This document shows positions 1-6,677 of a stretch of DNA of 13,936 bases, piece after piece. Below the pieces are notes generated by a model. It searched no databases, had not been told where the DNA came from, and worked only from the letters and a program-made list of their open reading frames with translations. The DNA comes from an uncultured Lacticaseibacillus sp. (GTDB taxonomy: Bacteria > Bacillota > Bacilli > Lactobacillales > Lactobacillaceae). Position 1 is the stretch's first letter. Each line of letters starts with the position of its first letter. The DNA is taken from NCBI GenBank assembly GCA_934339215.1, contig CAKRHU010000009.1, forward strand, positions 1-13,936. Direction: 5' to 3'. Position numbers and translations under genes: made by a program.

Positions 1-607
1 CAATTGGCCCGATGATCTTCCAAGTCGTGCCAGAAACCAACACCACGCCAGCAAAAATTGCTAAGAACACCAGCATGGTACCAAAGTCATGTTGCAATAA
101 CATTAAGATCAAAACCGGCAACGTCCACAAGAACATGGTGCCGATCAAGCGCCAGTCGTTTGCGGTCGAATGCGAGTACTGCGTGTTGTGTTGGGTGACG
201 ACTCGCCCGAGCATCAAAATATACGCGGGCTTCATCACTTCTGATGGCTGGAAGGTGATCGGCCCTAAGCTGAACCAACTTTTGGCCCCAGTTGACGCCG
301 CGACAGAGCGCGAATACAAGAACAACACGGCAATCAGCAAGAAGATCCCCAAGCCATACAAAATCGGAGCCACCCGCCAAAGTTGTTCCGCATCAAATTG
401 CATCACGAAAAAGATCCCGATGCCACCGATCACATACCACACTGCCTGCATGATCATCGCGCGCGTCGGCGAAGAACTTGCTGACGAATCATGGACAACC
501 GCCATGTAAATGGCTGCCATCCCGATCAAGGCTAGTAGCATCACCGATAAAATGATCCCGTAATCAATGCGGTTTTCGTTTCTATTTTCAGTCACTTCTT
601 GTGCCAA
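1..607 (-). CDS. rodA: RodA/FtsW-family SEDS peptidoglycan glycosyltransferase, N-terminal part (runs off the left edge)
   Basis: SEDS-family membrane enzyme that polymerises lipid II glycan strands, here probably the RodA of the elongation machinery that works with Mbl/MreB. About 202 codons are visible and the 3' half lies outside the window. The protein has a short polar N-terminus (MAQEVTENRNENR) and then successive hydrophobic helices. Family motifs are visible: KSWFSLGPITFQPSEVMKPA around residues 107-126 (the ITFQPSE-K motif) and QHDFGTM around residue 170, the counterpart of the usual QPDFG. The start is a TTG at 607-605, preceded on the minus strand by AAGGAG with an 8-base spacer; no ATG near it is better placed. 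It lies downstream of mbl, but a terminator and 486 non-coding bases separate it from the DUF2969 gene, so it probably has its own promoter. FtsW is the alternative; the mbl neighbourhood favours RodA. Confidence 0.9.
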   Translation of the reverse strand, partial: MAQEVTENRNENRIDYGIILSVMLLALIGMAAIYMAVVHDSSASSSPTRAMIMQAVWYVIGGIGIFFVMQFDAEQLWRVAPILYGLGIFLLIAVLFLYSRSVAASTGAKSWFSLGPITFQPSEVMKPAYILMLGRVVTQHNTQYSHSTANDWRLIGTMFLWTLPVLILMLLQHDFGTMLVFLAIFAGVVLVSGTTWKIIGPI

Positions 608-803
608 GAGTTCAGCTCCTTAATCATGTTTCTTGTGCAGGGTTGGCATTTTGTGTTTCGGCGGCCAGCTTCCAGTCGCAAGTCCAAATTCCACAGTCAC
701 CCGATCGACTCGTTTGCCCACATCGTAAACATGCGATTATGGAATCATGGTCGTGTCAACTAGCCGAGAAAATCTGTATGCGGAAATCAGCTAGCAAAAC
801 GGA
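608..803 (-). promoter_or_regulatory. rodA upstream region with a weak promoter candidate
   Basis: This is the near half of the gene-free stretch before rodA. On the minus strand a perfect -35 box TTGACA (754-759) is present. No good -10 lies 17 bases on (TCGCAT, 731-736), and the better hexamer CATAAT (737-742) is only 11 bases away. The promoter call is therefore weak. Apart from the rodA ribosome-binding site AAGGAG I see no gene here. Confidence 0.3.
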
Positions 804-990
804 GGTGAGCGAGACAACTGCCCGTGGCAGTGAAACCAAGTTAGACACCGTTTTTTGGTGGCTAACGCAGATTTCACCGGCAGATTTTGAAATAAAGCGA
901 TTTTCTTTGGTTCAAAATCTAGGCGCAAGAACATCGGCGGTTTGTGCCGATTTCTGTAGCCGGCCGCACTGGCAACTTGTCTCGCTCACC
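804..990. other. Multi-helix structured element bounded by a perfect 14-bp inverted repeat (RNA element or MITE-like insertion)
   Basis: The ends are an exact inverted repeat, GGTGAGCGAGACAA (804-817) and TTGTCTCGCTCACC (977-990). Inside it are nested, mutually compatible helices: ACTGCC/GGCAGT (817-822 with 826-831; base 817 can join only one helix); GTTAG-CACC with GGTG-CTAAC (840-849 with 857-866, one A.G mismatch); CCGGC/GCCGG (877-881 with 959-963), which encloses AGATTTTGAA/TTCAAAATCT (882-891 with 911-920) and ATCGGC/GCCGAT (933-938 with 946-951). Together they form a closed multi-branch fold. No long ORF with a ribosome-binding site fits. It lies between the DUF2969 terminator and rodA. 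It could be a leader or small RNA, or a miniature element with terminal inverted repeats; I see no target-site duplication. The strand is undecided because the helices have no telling G.U pairs. Confidence 0.6.
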
Positions 991-1045
991 GCAGTGACGC
1001 CAACTGACAGAAGCCACCCGATTTTCATGCCACCCCTATTACAAC

Positions 1046-1077
1046 AAAAACCACGCCAAAAAGCTATCCTGGCGTGG
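1046..1077 (-). terminator. Rho-independent terminator after the DUF2969 gene
   Basis: On the minus strand an 8-bp stem CCACGCCA/TGGCGTGG (positions 1070-1077 with 1051-1058) is followed at once by TTTTT. It starts 16 bases after the DUF2969 stop codon and so ends the DUF1146-mbl-epuA-yidD-DUF2969 transcripts before rodA. Confidence 0.85.
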
Positions 1078-1093
1078 CAATCGTAAGCTTGTC

Positions 1094-1315
1094 TTAACTG
1101 TGGTGGAGGTGAAATTCGCTGATCAAGAAGTTGACCGCGTCGTCCATCGACTTGAAGTGGTTCGCCCGACTTTCACCGGCTAAATATGCGTTGAACCGTC
1201 CTTCAACCGTTTCGACATAGCCGATTTCGTTTTTGTTGACGGTCAAGACGGATACGGTATGCCCGTTACGGGTCACATCTTCTTGAACGACTTGAATCTT
1301 TTGTTCCTTAGCCAT
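1094..1315 (-). CDS. DUF2969 family small protein
   Basis: A 73-residue soluble protein of unknown function, [14 protein letters not shown]..., matching my recollection of the DUF2969 family found in lactobacilli and enterococci next to mbl and rodA. It has no signal peptide or membrane segment. Its composition is charged, with a predicted beta-rich first part and an amphipathic C-terminal stretch ([16 protein letters not shown]). The start ATG overlaps the end of yidD by 8 bases (ATGGCTAA shared), and the ribosome-binding site GGAGG lies inside yidD, so the two are probably translationally coupled. It is the last gene before a terminator. The function is unknown; its position suggests a role near the cell-elongation machinery, which is inference only. 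Confidence 0.8.
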   Translation of the reverse strand: MAKEQKIQVVQEDVTRNGHTVSVLTVNKNEIGYVETVEGRFNAYLAGESRANHFKSMDDAVNFLISEFHLHHS

Positions 1316-1607
1316 TATTGCCTCCGTGGTAATGTTCCCAATTCATGGTTTCATCAATATTTTTATCTGGGTCAGGGTTGCGGCGCAAGGTGAAGTAATC
1401 CGGCACCGGGTCGACGCCACCTTTGGCAAAAGGATTGCACCGCAGAATGCGTGCGATCCCCATCAAACTGCCTTTGAGCGCGCCATGTTTGACCAACGCC
1501 TGATAGGTGTAAGTCGAACAAGTCGGATAATAGCGGCAGCTTGGCGGCAAAAGTGGTGAAATCGCCGCTTTATAAAAGCTCACCAGCGCCATTAAAATGT
1601 ATTTCAT
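1308..1607 (-). CDS. yidD: YidD, membrane protein insertion efficiency factor
   Basis: A 99-residue protein that in other bacteria assists the YidC/Oxa1 insertase in placing inner-membrane proteins. The family core is intact: an amphipathic N-terminal helix ([18 protein letters not shown]), then [11 protein letters not shown] (residues 21-31), KHGALKGS (40-47) and [17 protein letters not shown] (53-69). The three conserved cysteines are at 24, 30 and 57. The length is normal for the family. There is no Shine-Dalgarno sequence before the ATG. Instead the start codon shares a base with the stop of the upstream small gene (TAATG), which points to termination-reinitiation coupling. It overlaps the DUF2969 gene by 8 bases at its other end, so three genes form one translationally linked block. 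Confidence 0.93.
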   Translation of the reverse strand: MKYILMALVSFYKAAISPLLPPSCRYYPTCSTYTYQALVKHGALKGSLMGIARILRCNPFAKGGVDPVPDYFTLRRNPDPDKNIDETMNWEHYHGGNNG

Positions 1608-1777
1608 TATTTCAAGAAATCAGTGATATGCAGCCAAGTACTTGGTAAAAAGACTGCCCAAGGATCACCGCCGCCAATGGCAAAGCCCACCATGGCACCA
1701 ATGATCAAAGAGATAATGGCAAATAAAACGCCCCAAGCAATTTTCTTCAAAATTCGATTGGCATAACTGGTACTCAT
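1607..1777 (-). CDS. EpuA-like small membrane protein (often mislabelled 'DNA-directed RNA polymerase subunit beta')
   Basis: A 56-residue protein starting [16 protein letters not shown]. It has a basic N-terminus, one membrane helix (about residues 13-35, ending in [13 protein letters not shown]) and a C-terminal WLHITDFLK. This layout, with the GxxxG-rich helix end, a GDP-type turn and W-HI-DF at the C-terminus, matches the EpuA family as I recall it; the family name assignment is from memory. A strong ribosome-binding site, AAGGAGG, precedes the ATG. The stop overlaps the yidD start (TAATG). Its place between mbl and yidD suits a small envelope protein; the common 'RNA polymerase beta' label has no support in this sequence. 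The function is unknown. Confidence 0.75.
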   Translation of the reverse strand: MSTSYANRILKKIAWGVLFAIISLIIGAMVGFAIGGGDPWAVFLPSTWLHITDFLK

Positions 1778-1791
1778 TGGCGGTCCTCCTT

Positions 1792-1920
1792 AAATCACGG
1801 TTTGATTTCGTCGTGATTTGTCTCGCAACGCAACTCGCATTAGCTAGGACTCACTTGGCCCGCAGGCGGCCTGTGCTCGCCCTACGTTAATCCGGTTGCT
1901 AAGAACGCGAGAAAAATCAC
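1792..1920 (-). promoter_or_regulatory. Possible alternative-hairpin switch in the mbl to epuA-like intergenic RNA
   Basis: Three short segments on the minus strand can pair in two exclusive ways. Segment 1, GTGATTT (1920-1914), starts 4 bases after the mbl stop. Segment 2 is AAATCAC (1819-1813). Segment 3, CGTGATTT (1799-1792), directly precedes the AAGGAGG of the epuA-like gene. Segments 1 and 2 pair over 7 bp, and beyond a 2x2 internal loop the adjoining CTCGC/GCGAG (1911-1907 with 1826-1822) adds 5 bp. Segments 2 and 3 form an 8-bp hairpin with a 12-base loop against the ribosome-binding site. There is no U-run, so this would act on translation or RNA processing rather than on termination. 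The pairings are seen; the regulatory role is inference. Confidence 0.4.
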
Positions 1921-1924
1921 TGGT

Positions 1925-2914
1925 TTAATACTGTTTATGATGCGCAATGTTATCCAACAACACGCCAGTCCCTAAGGCCACGGCGTCCAATGGATCATCA
2001 GCTAACAACACTGGCACTTTGAGTTCTTGGGCAAACAACTTGGAGATACCTTTCAGCAAGGCACCACCACCGGTCAACATCACGCCGCGATCGATGATAT
2101 CGGCAGAAAGTTCTGGTGGGGTTTGTTCCAAGACGTCTTTAGCCGCGGCGACGATTTGCATCATCGTGTCATGCAAGGCTTCAGACACTTCAGCGCTGGT
2201 GACGATGACTTCGCGAGGCAAGCCAGTGGCAATGTCACGGCCGCGCACTTCAATGGTTTCTTCAGGATCAGCTTCGTAAACTGCACCAATTTGAATCTTG
2301 ATTTGTTCGGCAGTGTGTTCACCGATCAACAGCTTGTGCTTGTTCTTCACATAAGCGGCGATGGCGGCATCCATTTTGTCCCCGGCTAAGCGCAGAGAAC
2401 GACTGGTGACGATTTCGCCCATGGATAAGACGGCGACATCAGAAGTGCCACCGCCCATGTCGATAACCATGTTGCCTTGCGGTTGGAAAATGTCCAAACC
2501 AGCGCCGACAGCGGCCACTTTTGGTTCAAATTCCAAATAGACGCGATGGCCACCGGATTTTTCAGCGGCTTGAATGATCGCCTTTTGTTCGATGGAAGTC
2601 ACATTAGTTGGGGCGCAGATCAAGATGTTTGGCTTAGACATGAAGCCTTTGACATTCAGCTTGTTGATGAAGTATTCCAACATCGCCTCAGTAATATCAA
2701 AGTCTGCAATCACGCCGTCTTTCAACGGGCGAATGGATTTGATGTTACCAGGGGTACGGCCCACCATTTTATAAGCTTCGGTCCCAACTGCTAAAACCTT
2801 GCCTGATTTGGTGTCGATTGCCACGACAGATGGTTCGTTCAACACGATCCCTTTGCCTTTTACATTGATGAGGACGTTCGCGGTCCCCAAATCGATGCCG
2901 ATGTCTTTTGCCAT
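1925..2914 (-). CDS. mbl: Mbl, MreB-like actin homologue (rod-shape determination)
   Basis: A 329-residue bacterial actin that polymerises under the membrane and guides the lateral-wall synthesis complex. ATPase motifs are in place: phosphate-1 DLGTAN (8-13), phosphate-2 DMGGGTSD (152-159) and the adenosine loop TGGG (281-284). The N-terminus (DIGIDLGTANVLINVKGKGI) and the stretches EPKVAAVGAGL and DIFQPQGNMV resemble Bacillus Mbl more than MreB, hence the symbol. One small difference is YLEFEPKVAA where Bacillus Mbl has YLEEEPKVAA; the glutamate before the proline is kept. The ATG has AAGGAG at good spacing. A promoter lies just upstream, and read-through from the DUF1146 gene is also possible because no terminator separates them. 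MreB is the alternative name. Confidence 0.93.
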   Translation of the reverse strand: MAKDIGIDLGTANVLINVKGKGIVLNEPSVVAIDTKSGKVLAVGTEAYKMVGRTPGNIKSIRPLKDGVIADFDITEAMLEYFINKLNVKGFMSKPNILICAPTNVTSIEQKAIIQAAEKSGGHRVYLEFEPKVAAVGAGLDIFQPQGNMVIDMGGGTSDVAVLSMGEIVTSRSLRLAGDKMDAAIAAYVKNKHKLLIGEHTAEQIKIQIGAVYEADPEETIEVRGRDIATGLPREVIVTSAEVSEALHDTMMQIVAAAKDVLEQTPPELSADIIDRGVMLTGGGALLKGISKLFAQELKVPVLLADDPLDAVALGTGVLLDNIAHHKQY

Positions 2915-2971
2915 TATTTCTCTCCTTGATCCACTTTTAAGCCCACGCAGGCCATTATCTTCAACTTATCA

Positions 2972-3000
2972 AGTTTACCATAGCATAAGCCTTGCCTCAA
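2972..3000 (-). promoter_or_regulatory. Probable sigma-A promoter of mbl
   Basis: On the minus strand, -35 TTGAGG (2995-3000), a 17-base spacer, and -10 TAAACT (2972-2977) preceded by TGG, an extended -10 TGn. It gives an untranslated leader of about 50 bases before mbl. Both boxes match consensus at 4 of 6 positions. Confidence 0.5.
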
Positions 3001-3037
3001 CTAAGATTTCCTTAACCGTGCGTGCCTAGACCACTGC

Positions 3038-3274
3038 CTACTTCAACAAGTAAGGCAAATTCGCCGATGCCGACAAGACTGATAAGAAAAATTGTGAAAC
3101 GTTGTAGCCGATGGCAATGGCGATAAACAACAATAATAAGCGGCTGGCCCCAACGTGGTTCGGTCGCAAAAACTTGTCAAACCGCAACGCCGACAACAAT
3201 CGGAAGCTGATGGCGATAAACAACACATGTGACACGATGGTTAAAAATCCGGATAATCCCATTGATTGATACAT
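3038..3274 (-). CDS. DUF1146 family membrane protein (YwzB-like)
   Basis: A 78-residue protein with two predicted membrane helices (about 8-28 and 43-66). Between them is a basic loop (LRFDKFLRPNHVGASR), and the second helix carries the family pattern IAIGYNVSQFFLS. It fits DUF1146, whose Bacillus member is YwzB; the function is not known. The ATG is preceded by GGAGGG. In many lactobacilli this gene directly follows atpC; here the XrtG operon and an RNA-like region lie between. It begins just after the XrtG operon terminator, from which an extended -10 box overlaps the T-run. It probably leads the DUF1146-mbl-epuA-yidD-DUF2969 cluster. Confidence 0.85.
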   Translation of the reverse strand: MYQSMGLSGFLTIVSHVLFIAISFRLLSALRFDKFLRPNHVGASRLLLLFIAIAIGYNVSQFFLSVLSASANLPYLLK

Positions 3275-3298
3275 GATCGCCCTCCATTTTCTGAAACT

Positions 3299-3307
3299 AG
3301 TATAGCA
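3299..3307 (-). promoter_or_regulatory. Extended -10 promoter candidate for the DUF1146 gene
   Basis: Minus-strand TGCTATACT, that is TGn plus TATACT, lies 24 bases before the DUF1146 start codon. No recognisable -35 is present because that position falls in the terminator stem of the upstream operon. The overlap of terminator tail and promoter is compact but plausible. Confidence 0.4.
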
Positions 3308-3334
3308 AAACAGCCGCGACTTTGCGCGGCTGTT
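3307..3334 (-). terminator. Rho-independent terminator of the XrtG operon
   Basis: A perfect 10-bp stem AACAGCCGCG/CGCGGCTGTT (3325-3334 with 3309-3318) has a 6-base loop and a short T-run (TTTT, partly in the stem) on the minus strand. It begins 20 bases after the stop codon of the last XrtG-operon gene. Confidence 0.8.
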
Positions 3335-3354
3335 GGCGAAAATGCTGAAGAAAA

Positions 3355-4938
3355 TTAAGCCTCTGACTTGGCATCGGGGTGATCGAGGATTTTATCACTG
3401 CCCCAGGTGAACAATCGCCGAATCCGAAAAATCGCAGGCTCGAGACTCAAACTGCCTTGAATCAGCAAAATCGGTAAGAACTGAATCAAATAACGAGAAC
3501 GTCCCCCTTCAAACAAGAGCAAGAATACAAAGCCACCAACCATCGCCATTCGAAGCATTACTTGAAGCTTCGTACGCACGCCAATTGAAGCAATCGCAAT
3601 CACGGACAGTAACATCACCCACCAGACTTGGGCTAAGAATCTGAAATCTTGAACATTGCGCCCATATAAAAAGACGAAATTCTCAAGAAATTCTTTGAAG
3701 TTGGTTTCTTTGGGCTTTTGATTCACCTGAAAGAAGCCACCTTCTTTTAACCAAGCAAAACTCCCATCAGCAGAGTTGTTGCCTTGCTTATACATCAGAA
3801 AACGAATATAACCGATTGGGCCTAACTGTTTAAGCCGTTTCTTCAACATCTTGACTGAATAATCAGTTTTTTCTTTTTTTGTCGGTAACACAGCCATCAT
3901 CAACGCTTGCTTGGCACTATATCCCCCTTCACCGTAGACGCCCATCGCCGGAAAATGAATGGCTGGGATATTGCGTTTCGAATCGACTTGAATCCAAGTT
4001 TGATTTTTCACCGTATGGTTGACGGCTAAATAGGTACTGCCGGCACTTACCACGAAGAAGGTACAGGCAATTGCGACGTTCACTGCCCCTCGCTTGGAAA
4101 AATGGCGCGGCGAAATCAGCCACCACAACGCAGTGGTCAAGACCATAGCAATCAAGGGAATAAATGAACTGGGTTTGATAAAGTAAATCAAAACCGTATC
4201 AATGCCCATGAATGCATAGGTCAGTGCCTGCTGCCACCAAGCTAATTGGCGATGCAAAAGCGCATAGCCGAGAAACAAGCCTGACACCAATGGCAAAACC
4301 CAGCAGTCAGTATATGGCACAATGATCCAAGGAAATACCGCTAACCAGGCATCGTGAACATAAATGGCGATGCCAAGGGTATGTTTGCGCAATAATGCAA
4401 TGGCAATAATATTTAAAACTGCCGAAATATCAACGAATGCCAACGTTATAAAATCAAAAAACTGCCAAGATGTCTGCCCGGTTATCTCAGTCAGCCAATG
4501 CATGAATAAAGTGATCGGCAAATTGTTTTGATTCAAACTATAATAGCCCATCACATTGACATCTTGCGTGTGCTTGGCACTAACTGCGGCATAATGTAGC
4601 ATGCCAGCATCAAAACCGACTTCTGGATGGACGAAGGCAACAAAGATGATTTGGCAAACGAGAATCAAGCCAAACAAGACAATCGCAGTTTTTACGCGAT
4701 ACTTGATAAATATTATGTGCATCAATCGCGCAAAGGGCGCAAATGCCCATAATGAAATCGCTAGAACCACCACTGCAATCACAATGATCGTTGAAATCAT
4801 GGTCGTGCTTTGACCGTATTTCCAATTATCACCGATTGCCAAGTTACTTAAAGTCCAAGCGCAATACAGCGTCAGCCCAAACAATGCCGCCCAGATCCCA
4901 TTGATCACATGATTGCTGAAATTAAACAGTTTACGCAA
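3355..4938 (-). CDS. XrtG-associated integral membrane glycosyltransferase (GT-C type)
   Basis: A 527-residue polytopic protein with about ten or more hydrophobic segments, matching the integral membrane glycosyltransferase family that co-occurs with exosortase G. GT-C-like traits are visible. An acidic residue sits in the first large outside loop (HPEVGFDAGMLHY, Asp110), followed by YSLNQNNLPITLF (133-145), which resembles the loop of protein-mannosyltransferase and ArnT-type enzymes. Near the C-terminus is EGGRSRYLIQFLPILLI (477-493), the usual E-x-R-Y pattern. A soluble outside domain spans roughly residues 305-425. Such enzymes take a sugar from a polyprenyl-phosphate donor at the outer face of the membrane. 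The start is TTG with GGAG 6 bases before it, and only 10 bases separate it from the PTPS-like gene. It is last in the operon. The acceptor is unknown; the surface protein at the head of the operon is the obvious candidate. Confidence 0.85.
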   Translation of the reverse strand: MRKLFNFSNHVINGIWAALFGLTLYCAWTLSNLAIGDNWKYGQSTTMISTIIVIAVVVLAISLWAFAPFARLMHIIFIKYRVKTAIVLFGLILVCQIIFVAFVHPEVGFDAGMLHYAAVSAKHTQDVNVMGYYSLNQNNLPITLFMHWLTEITGQTSWQFFDFITLAFVDISAVLNIIAIALLRKHTLGIAIYVHDAWLAVFPWIIVPYTDCWVLPLVSGLFLGYALLHRQLAWWQQALTYAFMGIDTVLIYFIKPSSFIPLIAMVLTTALWWLISPRHFSKRGAVNVAIACTFFVVSAGSTYLAVNHTVKNQTWIQVDSKRNIPAIHFPAMGVYGEGGYSAKQALMMAVLPTKKEKTDYSVKMLKKRLKQLGPIGYIRFLMYKQGNNSADGSFAWLKEGGFFQVNQKPKETNFKEFLENFVFLYGRNVQDFRFLAQVWWVMLLSVIAIASIGVRTKLQVMLRMAMVGGFVFLLLFEGGRSRYLIQFLPILLIQGSLSLEPAIFRIRRLFTWGSDKILDHPDAKSEA

Positions 4939-4948
4939 TGCCTACTCC

Positions 4949-5329
4949 TTAACCCGGTAATGGGGTGTCGCGAATATCGATACAATAAGCACGCGTCGGC
5001 GAATCAGAAACTTCAATGCGCACCAGCCGCGCCCCTTCTGTACGCAATACCGTATCGATTTGGTCAAATAAGTAACTGGCAACATTTTCAACTGAGGGAT
5101 TGACGGTTTCAAATTCTGGCAAATCGTTTAAGAACTTACCAGATAAATTGTCCAACACACCATGTAAAGCTTGCTCCAAGCGATCAAAAGCCACCATGTC
5201 CTGAAGCGTGCGCAATTCTGAAACGATTTCCCAAGTATGGTTGTGGGCTTGGCCAGTCCCGCCAGACCAGCGCACGGCATGGCTGGCATTGAGATAGGAT
5301 TTTAACTTATATGAATAGACTTTACTCAT
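4949..5329 (-). CDS. 6-pyruvoyl-tetrahydropterin-synthase-related protein of the XrtG cluster
   Basis: A 126-residue protein of the PTPS/QueD fold. The three zinc-ligand histidines are kept: His17 (NASHAV) and His29 and His31 (AHNH). The NPSVENVA motif (77-84) is also typical. Three residues needed for pterin chemistry are not. The Cys four residues before the H-x-H pair is Thr25, the Asp-His pair before LN is Ser63-Gly64, and the C-terminal Glu is Asp109. This fits the PTPS-related family known only beside XrtG, and argues against a folate, biopterin or queuosine role; no such genes are near. The start is the ATG at 5329, with AGAGGA before it, overlapping the GT2 gene by 8 bases (ATGAGTAA). 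A longer frame opening at 5365 lacks support. Its role in the pathway is unknown. Confidence 0.88.
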   Translation of the reverse strand: MSKVYSYKLKSYLNASHAVRWSGGTGQAHNHTWEIVSELRTLQDMVAFDRLEQALHGVLDNLSGKFLNDLPEFETVNPSVENVASYLFDQIDTVLRTEGARLVRIEVSDSPTRAYCIDIRDTPLPG

Positions 5330-6677
5330 GATGTTCCTCTTTTTTCTCGCGCAAGGCTTTGACATCTTGTTTCAACACTTGCTTGACAGCGCTGGTTTCT
5401 TCATCAAAGCGCCGCAATTGCCAGCTGGCTTTGGTCGTCATCCCATTGATCACCCCGATCAAGCGAATGACGCTACAAATCAAGTTATACGCTGGCAAGG
5501 TGAACGCCACCCACCACAAATGCGAATAAAACTGCACTTCTTTAGGATGTGGCGCTAAAATCACCCGTACGGATAAGAAATTGATCCAAGACACGAACAC
5601 ATACAACAGATAAATCGCAAAGTAGCTCAACAACATCACGCCAAGCGGATAGCCGAACTTCACCAACACAATGCTGGCAATGGTCCAAATCAACCGTGGA
5701 AACAAAAAGGTGTGATCGATGATCATCCGCCGCACTAAGAAGTTCTTCAAAAACATATTCAAGCCAGCGGTCATTTTCATATAATGCTGCGCAACTTCTA
5801 GTTCCCCACGCTGCCAGCGTTGGCGTTGCGTGTACAACTCCCCAAGGCCGGCGATTGGTTCGATGTAAAAAATCGCATCCGCACAAATCACGACTCTCTT
5901 GCCTAAGCGCGTGCGAATTTGAAAGGTCATATCGGTATCTTCGCCAATGGTGTCGGTGTTGTATAAATAAGTTTCCATCAACACTTCGCGGCGAAATGCA
6001 GAAAAGGCACCGGACATGGTGAACAGTTGATCTTTGTTGGATTCGATCGTCCGCCCTGATAAGAACGCTTGGGCGTATTCATAGTATTCATTTTTGGCGA
6101 TCAAACGATGCCACCGCGCCTTGATGCCGACGACTAAGTCTTTGCGTGGGAGGATCGCCCCAGTCATCGCCGCAATGCTGGCGTCATTTTCAAAGCGCAG
6201 GATCATGTTGTGGACGGCGTCTGGCGCCAAAGTCCCGTCAGAGTCGATGTTGATCACATAGGTCCCGATGCTTTCATAAATTGCGGTATTGAGTGCCGAC
6301 GCCTTGCCTTTGTCCGTGTTGACATAACGCAAGATCAAATCTGGAAAGGTGTTTTGCGCTTGGGCAAAGGCGCCGAATGAATCATCGGTACTGTGGTTGT
6401 TGGCCAAAATGATCTGCATCGCATCTTTGGGATAAGTCTGTTGTTCGAGGCTCGCGATACAGGCAAACAAGGTGTCTTCTGAGTTATACACCGGCACAAT
6501 GATCGACACCATCGGCCATTTCGCTGGTGCGGTCAGGTGTGGGGCATGGGCGTGTTGCCACAGCAGTTGGATCGTCGACCAAATCGCTGGCAAGATTTCC
6601 ACCACGATTGGGATCAAAGTCCAAGTGATCCAAAAACCCATTTGAAAAATGGTTAAGTTCAGCCAATAGTCAAACAA
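5322..6677 (-). CDS. XrtG-associated family 2 glycosyltransferase (membrane)
   Basis: A 451-residue membrane GT2 enzyme. After one or two N-terminal helices (about 8-40) comes a cytoplasmic GT-A domain (about 55-295) with PVYN (62-65), NNHSTDD (93-99), the metal-binding DSDG (145-148), GEDTD (245-249) holding the putative catalytic base, and the QRQRW motif (284-288, QxxRW). The last one is typical of processive synthases such as hyaluronan, poly-GlcNAc and cellulose synthases. Further membrane helices follow at about 325-370 and 385-410, then a charged tail. It matches the exosortase-G-associated glycosyltransferase family. The start is TTG at 6677, immediately after the xrtG stop with no gap; the AAAGGAG ribosome-binding site lies inside xrtG, so translation is coupled. 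It may build a glycan or glycolipid that is the attachment target or decoration for the sorted protein. The sugar is unknown. Confidence 0.9.
   Translation of the reverse strand: MFDYWLNLTIFQMGFWITWTLIPIVVEILPAIWSTIQLLWQHAHAPHLTAPAKWPMVSIIVPVYNSEDTLFACIASLEQQTYPKDAMQIILANNHSTDDSFGAFAQAQNTFPDLILRYVNTDKGKASALNTAIYESIGTYVINIDSDGTLAPDAVHNMILRFENDASIAAMTGAILPRKDLVVGIKARWHRLIAKNEYYEYAQAFLSGRTIESNKDQLFTMSGAFSAFRREVLMETYLYNTDTIGEDTDMTFQIRTRLGKRVVICADAIFYIEPIAGLGELYTQRQRWQRGELEVAQHYMKMTAGLNMFLKNFLVRRMIIDHTFLFPRLIWTIASIVLVKFGYPLGVMLLSYFAIYLLYVFVSWINFLSVRVILAPHPKEVQFYSHLWWVAFTLPAYNLICSVIRLIGVINGMTTKASWQLRRFDEETSAVKQVLKQDVKALREKKEEHHE

Noticed and set aside
601..1086. A 161-codon plus-strand ORF upstream of rodA
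   Set aside because: It crosses the rodA start, the structured element and the DUF2969 terminator, has no ribosome-binding site and shows no domain.
4949..5329. Annotating this gene as queD or ptpS
   Set aside because: Catalytic Cys and Asp-His are missing and no queuosine, folate or biopterin genes are near; the XrtG context explains it better.
5330..5365. A longer N-terminus (12 extra residues) for the PTPS-like protein
   Set aside because: The start at 5329 has a ribosome-binding site at normal spacing and yields the usual family N-terminus; the extension lies wholly in the GT2 reading region.
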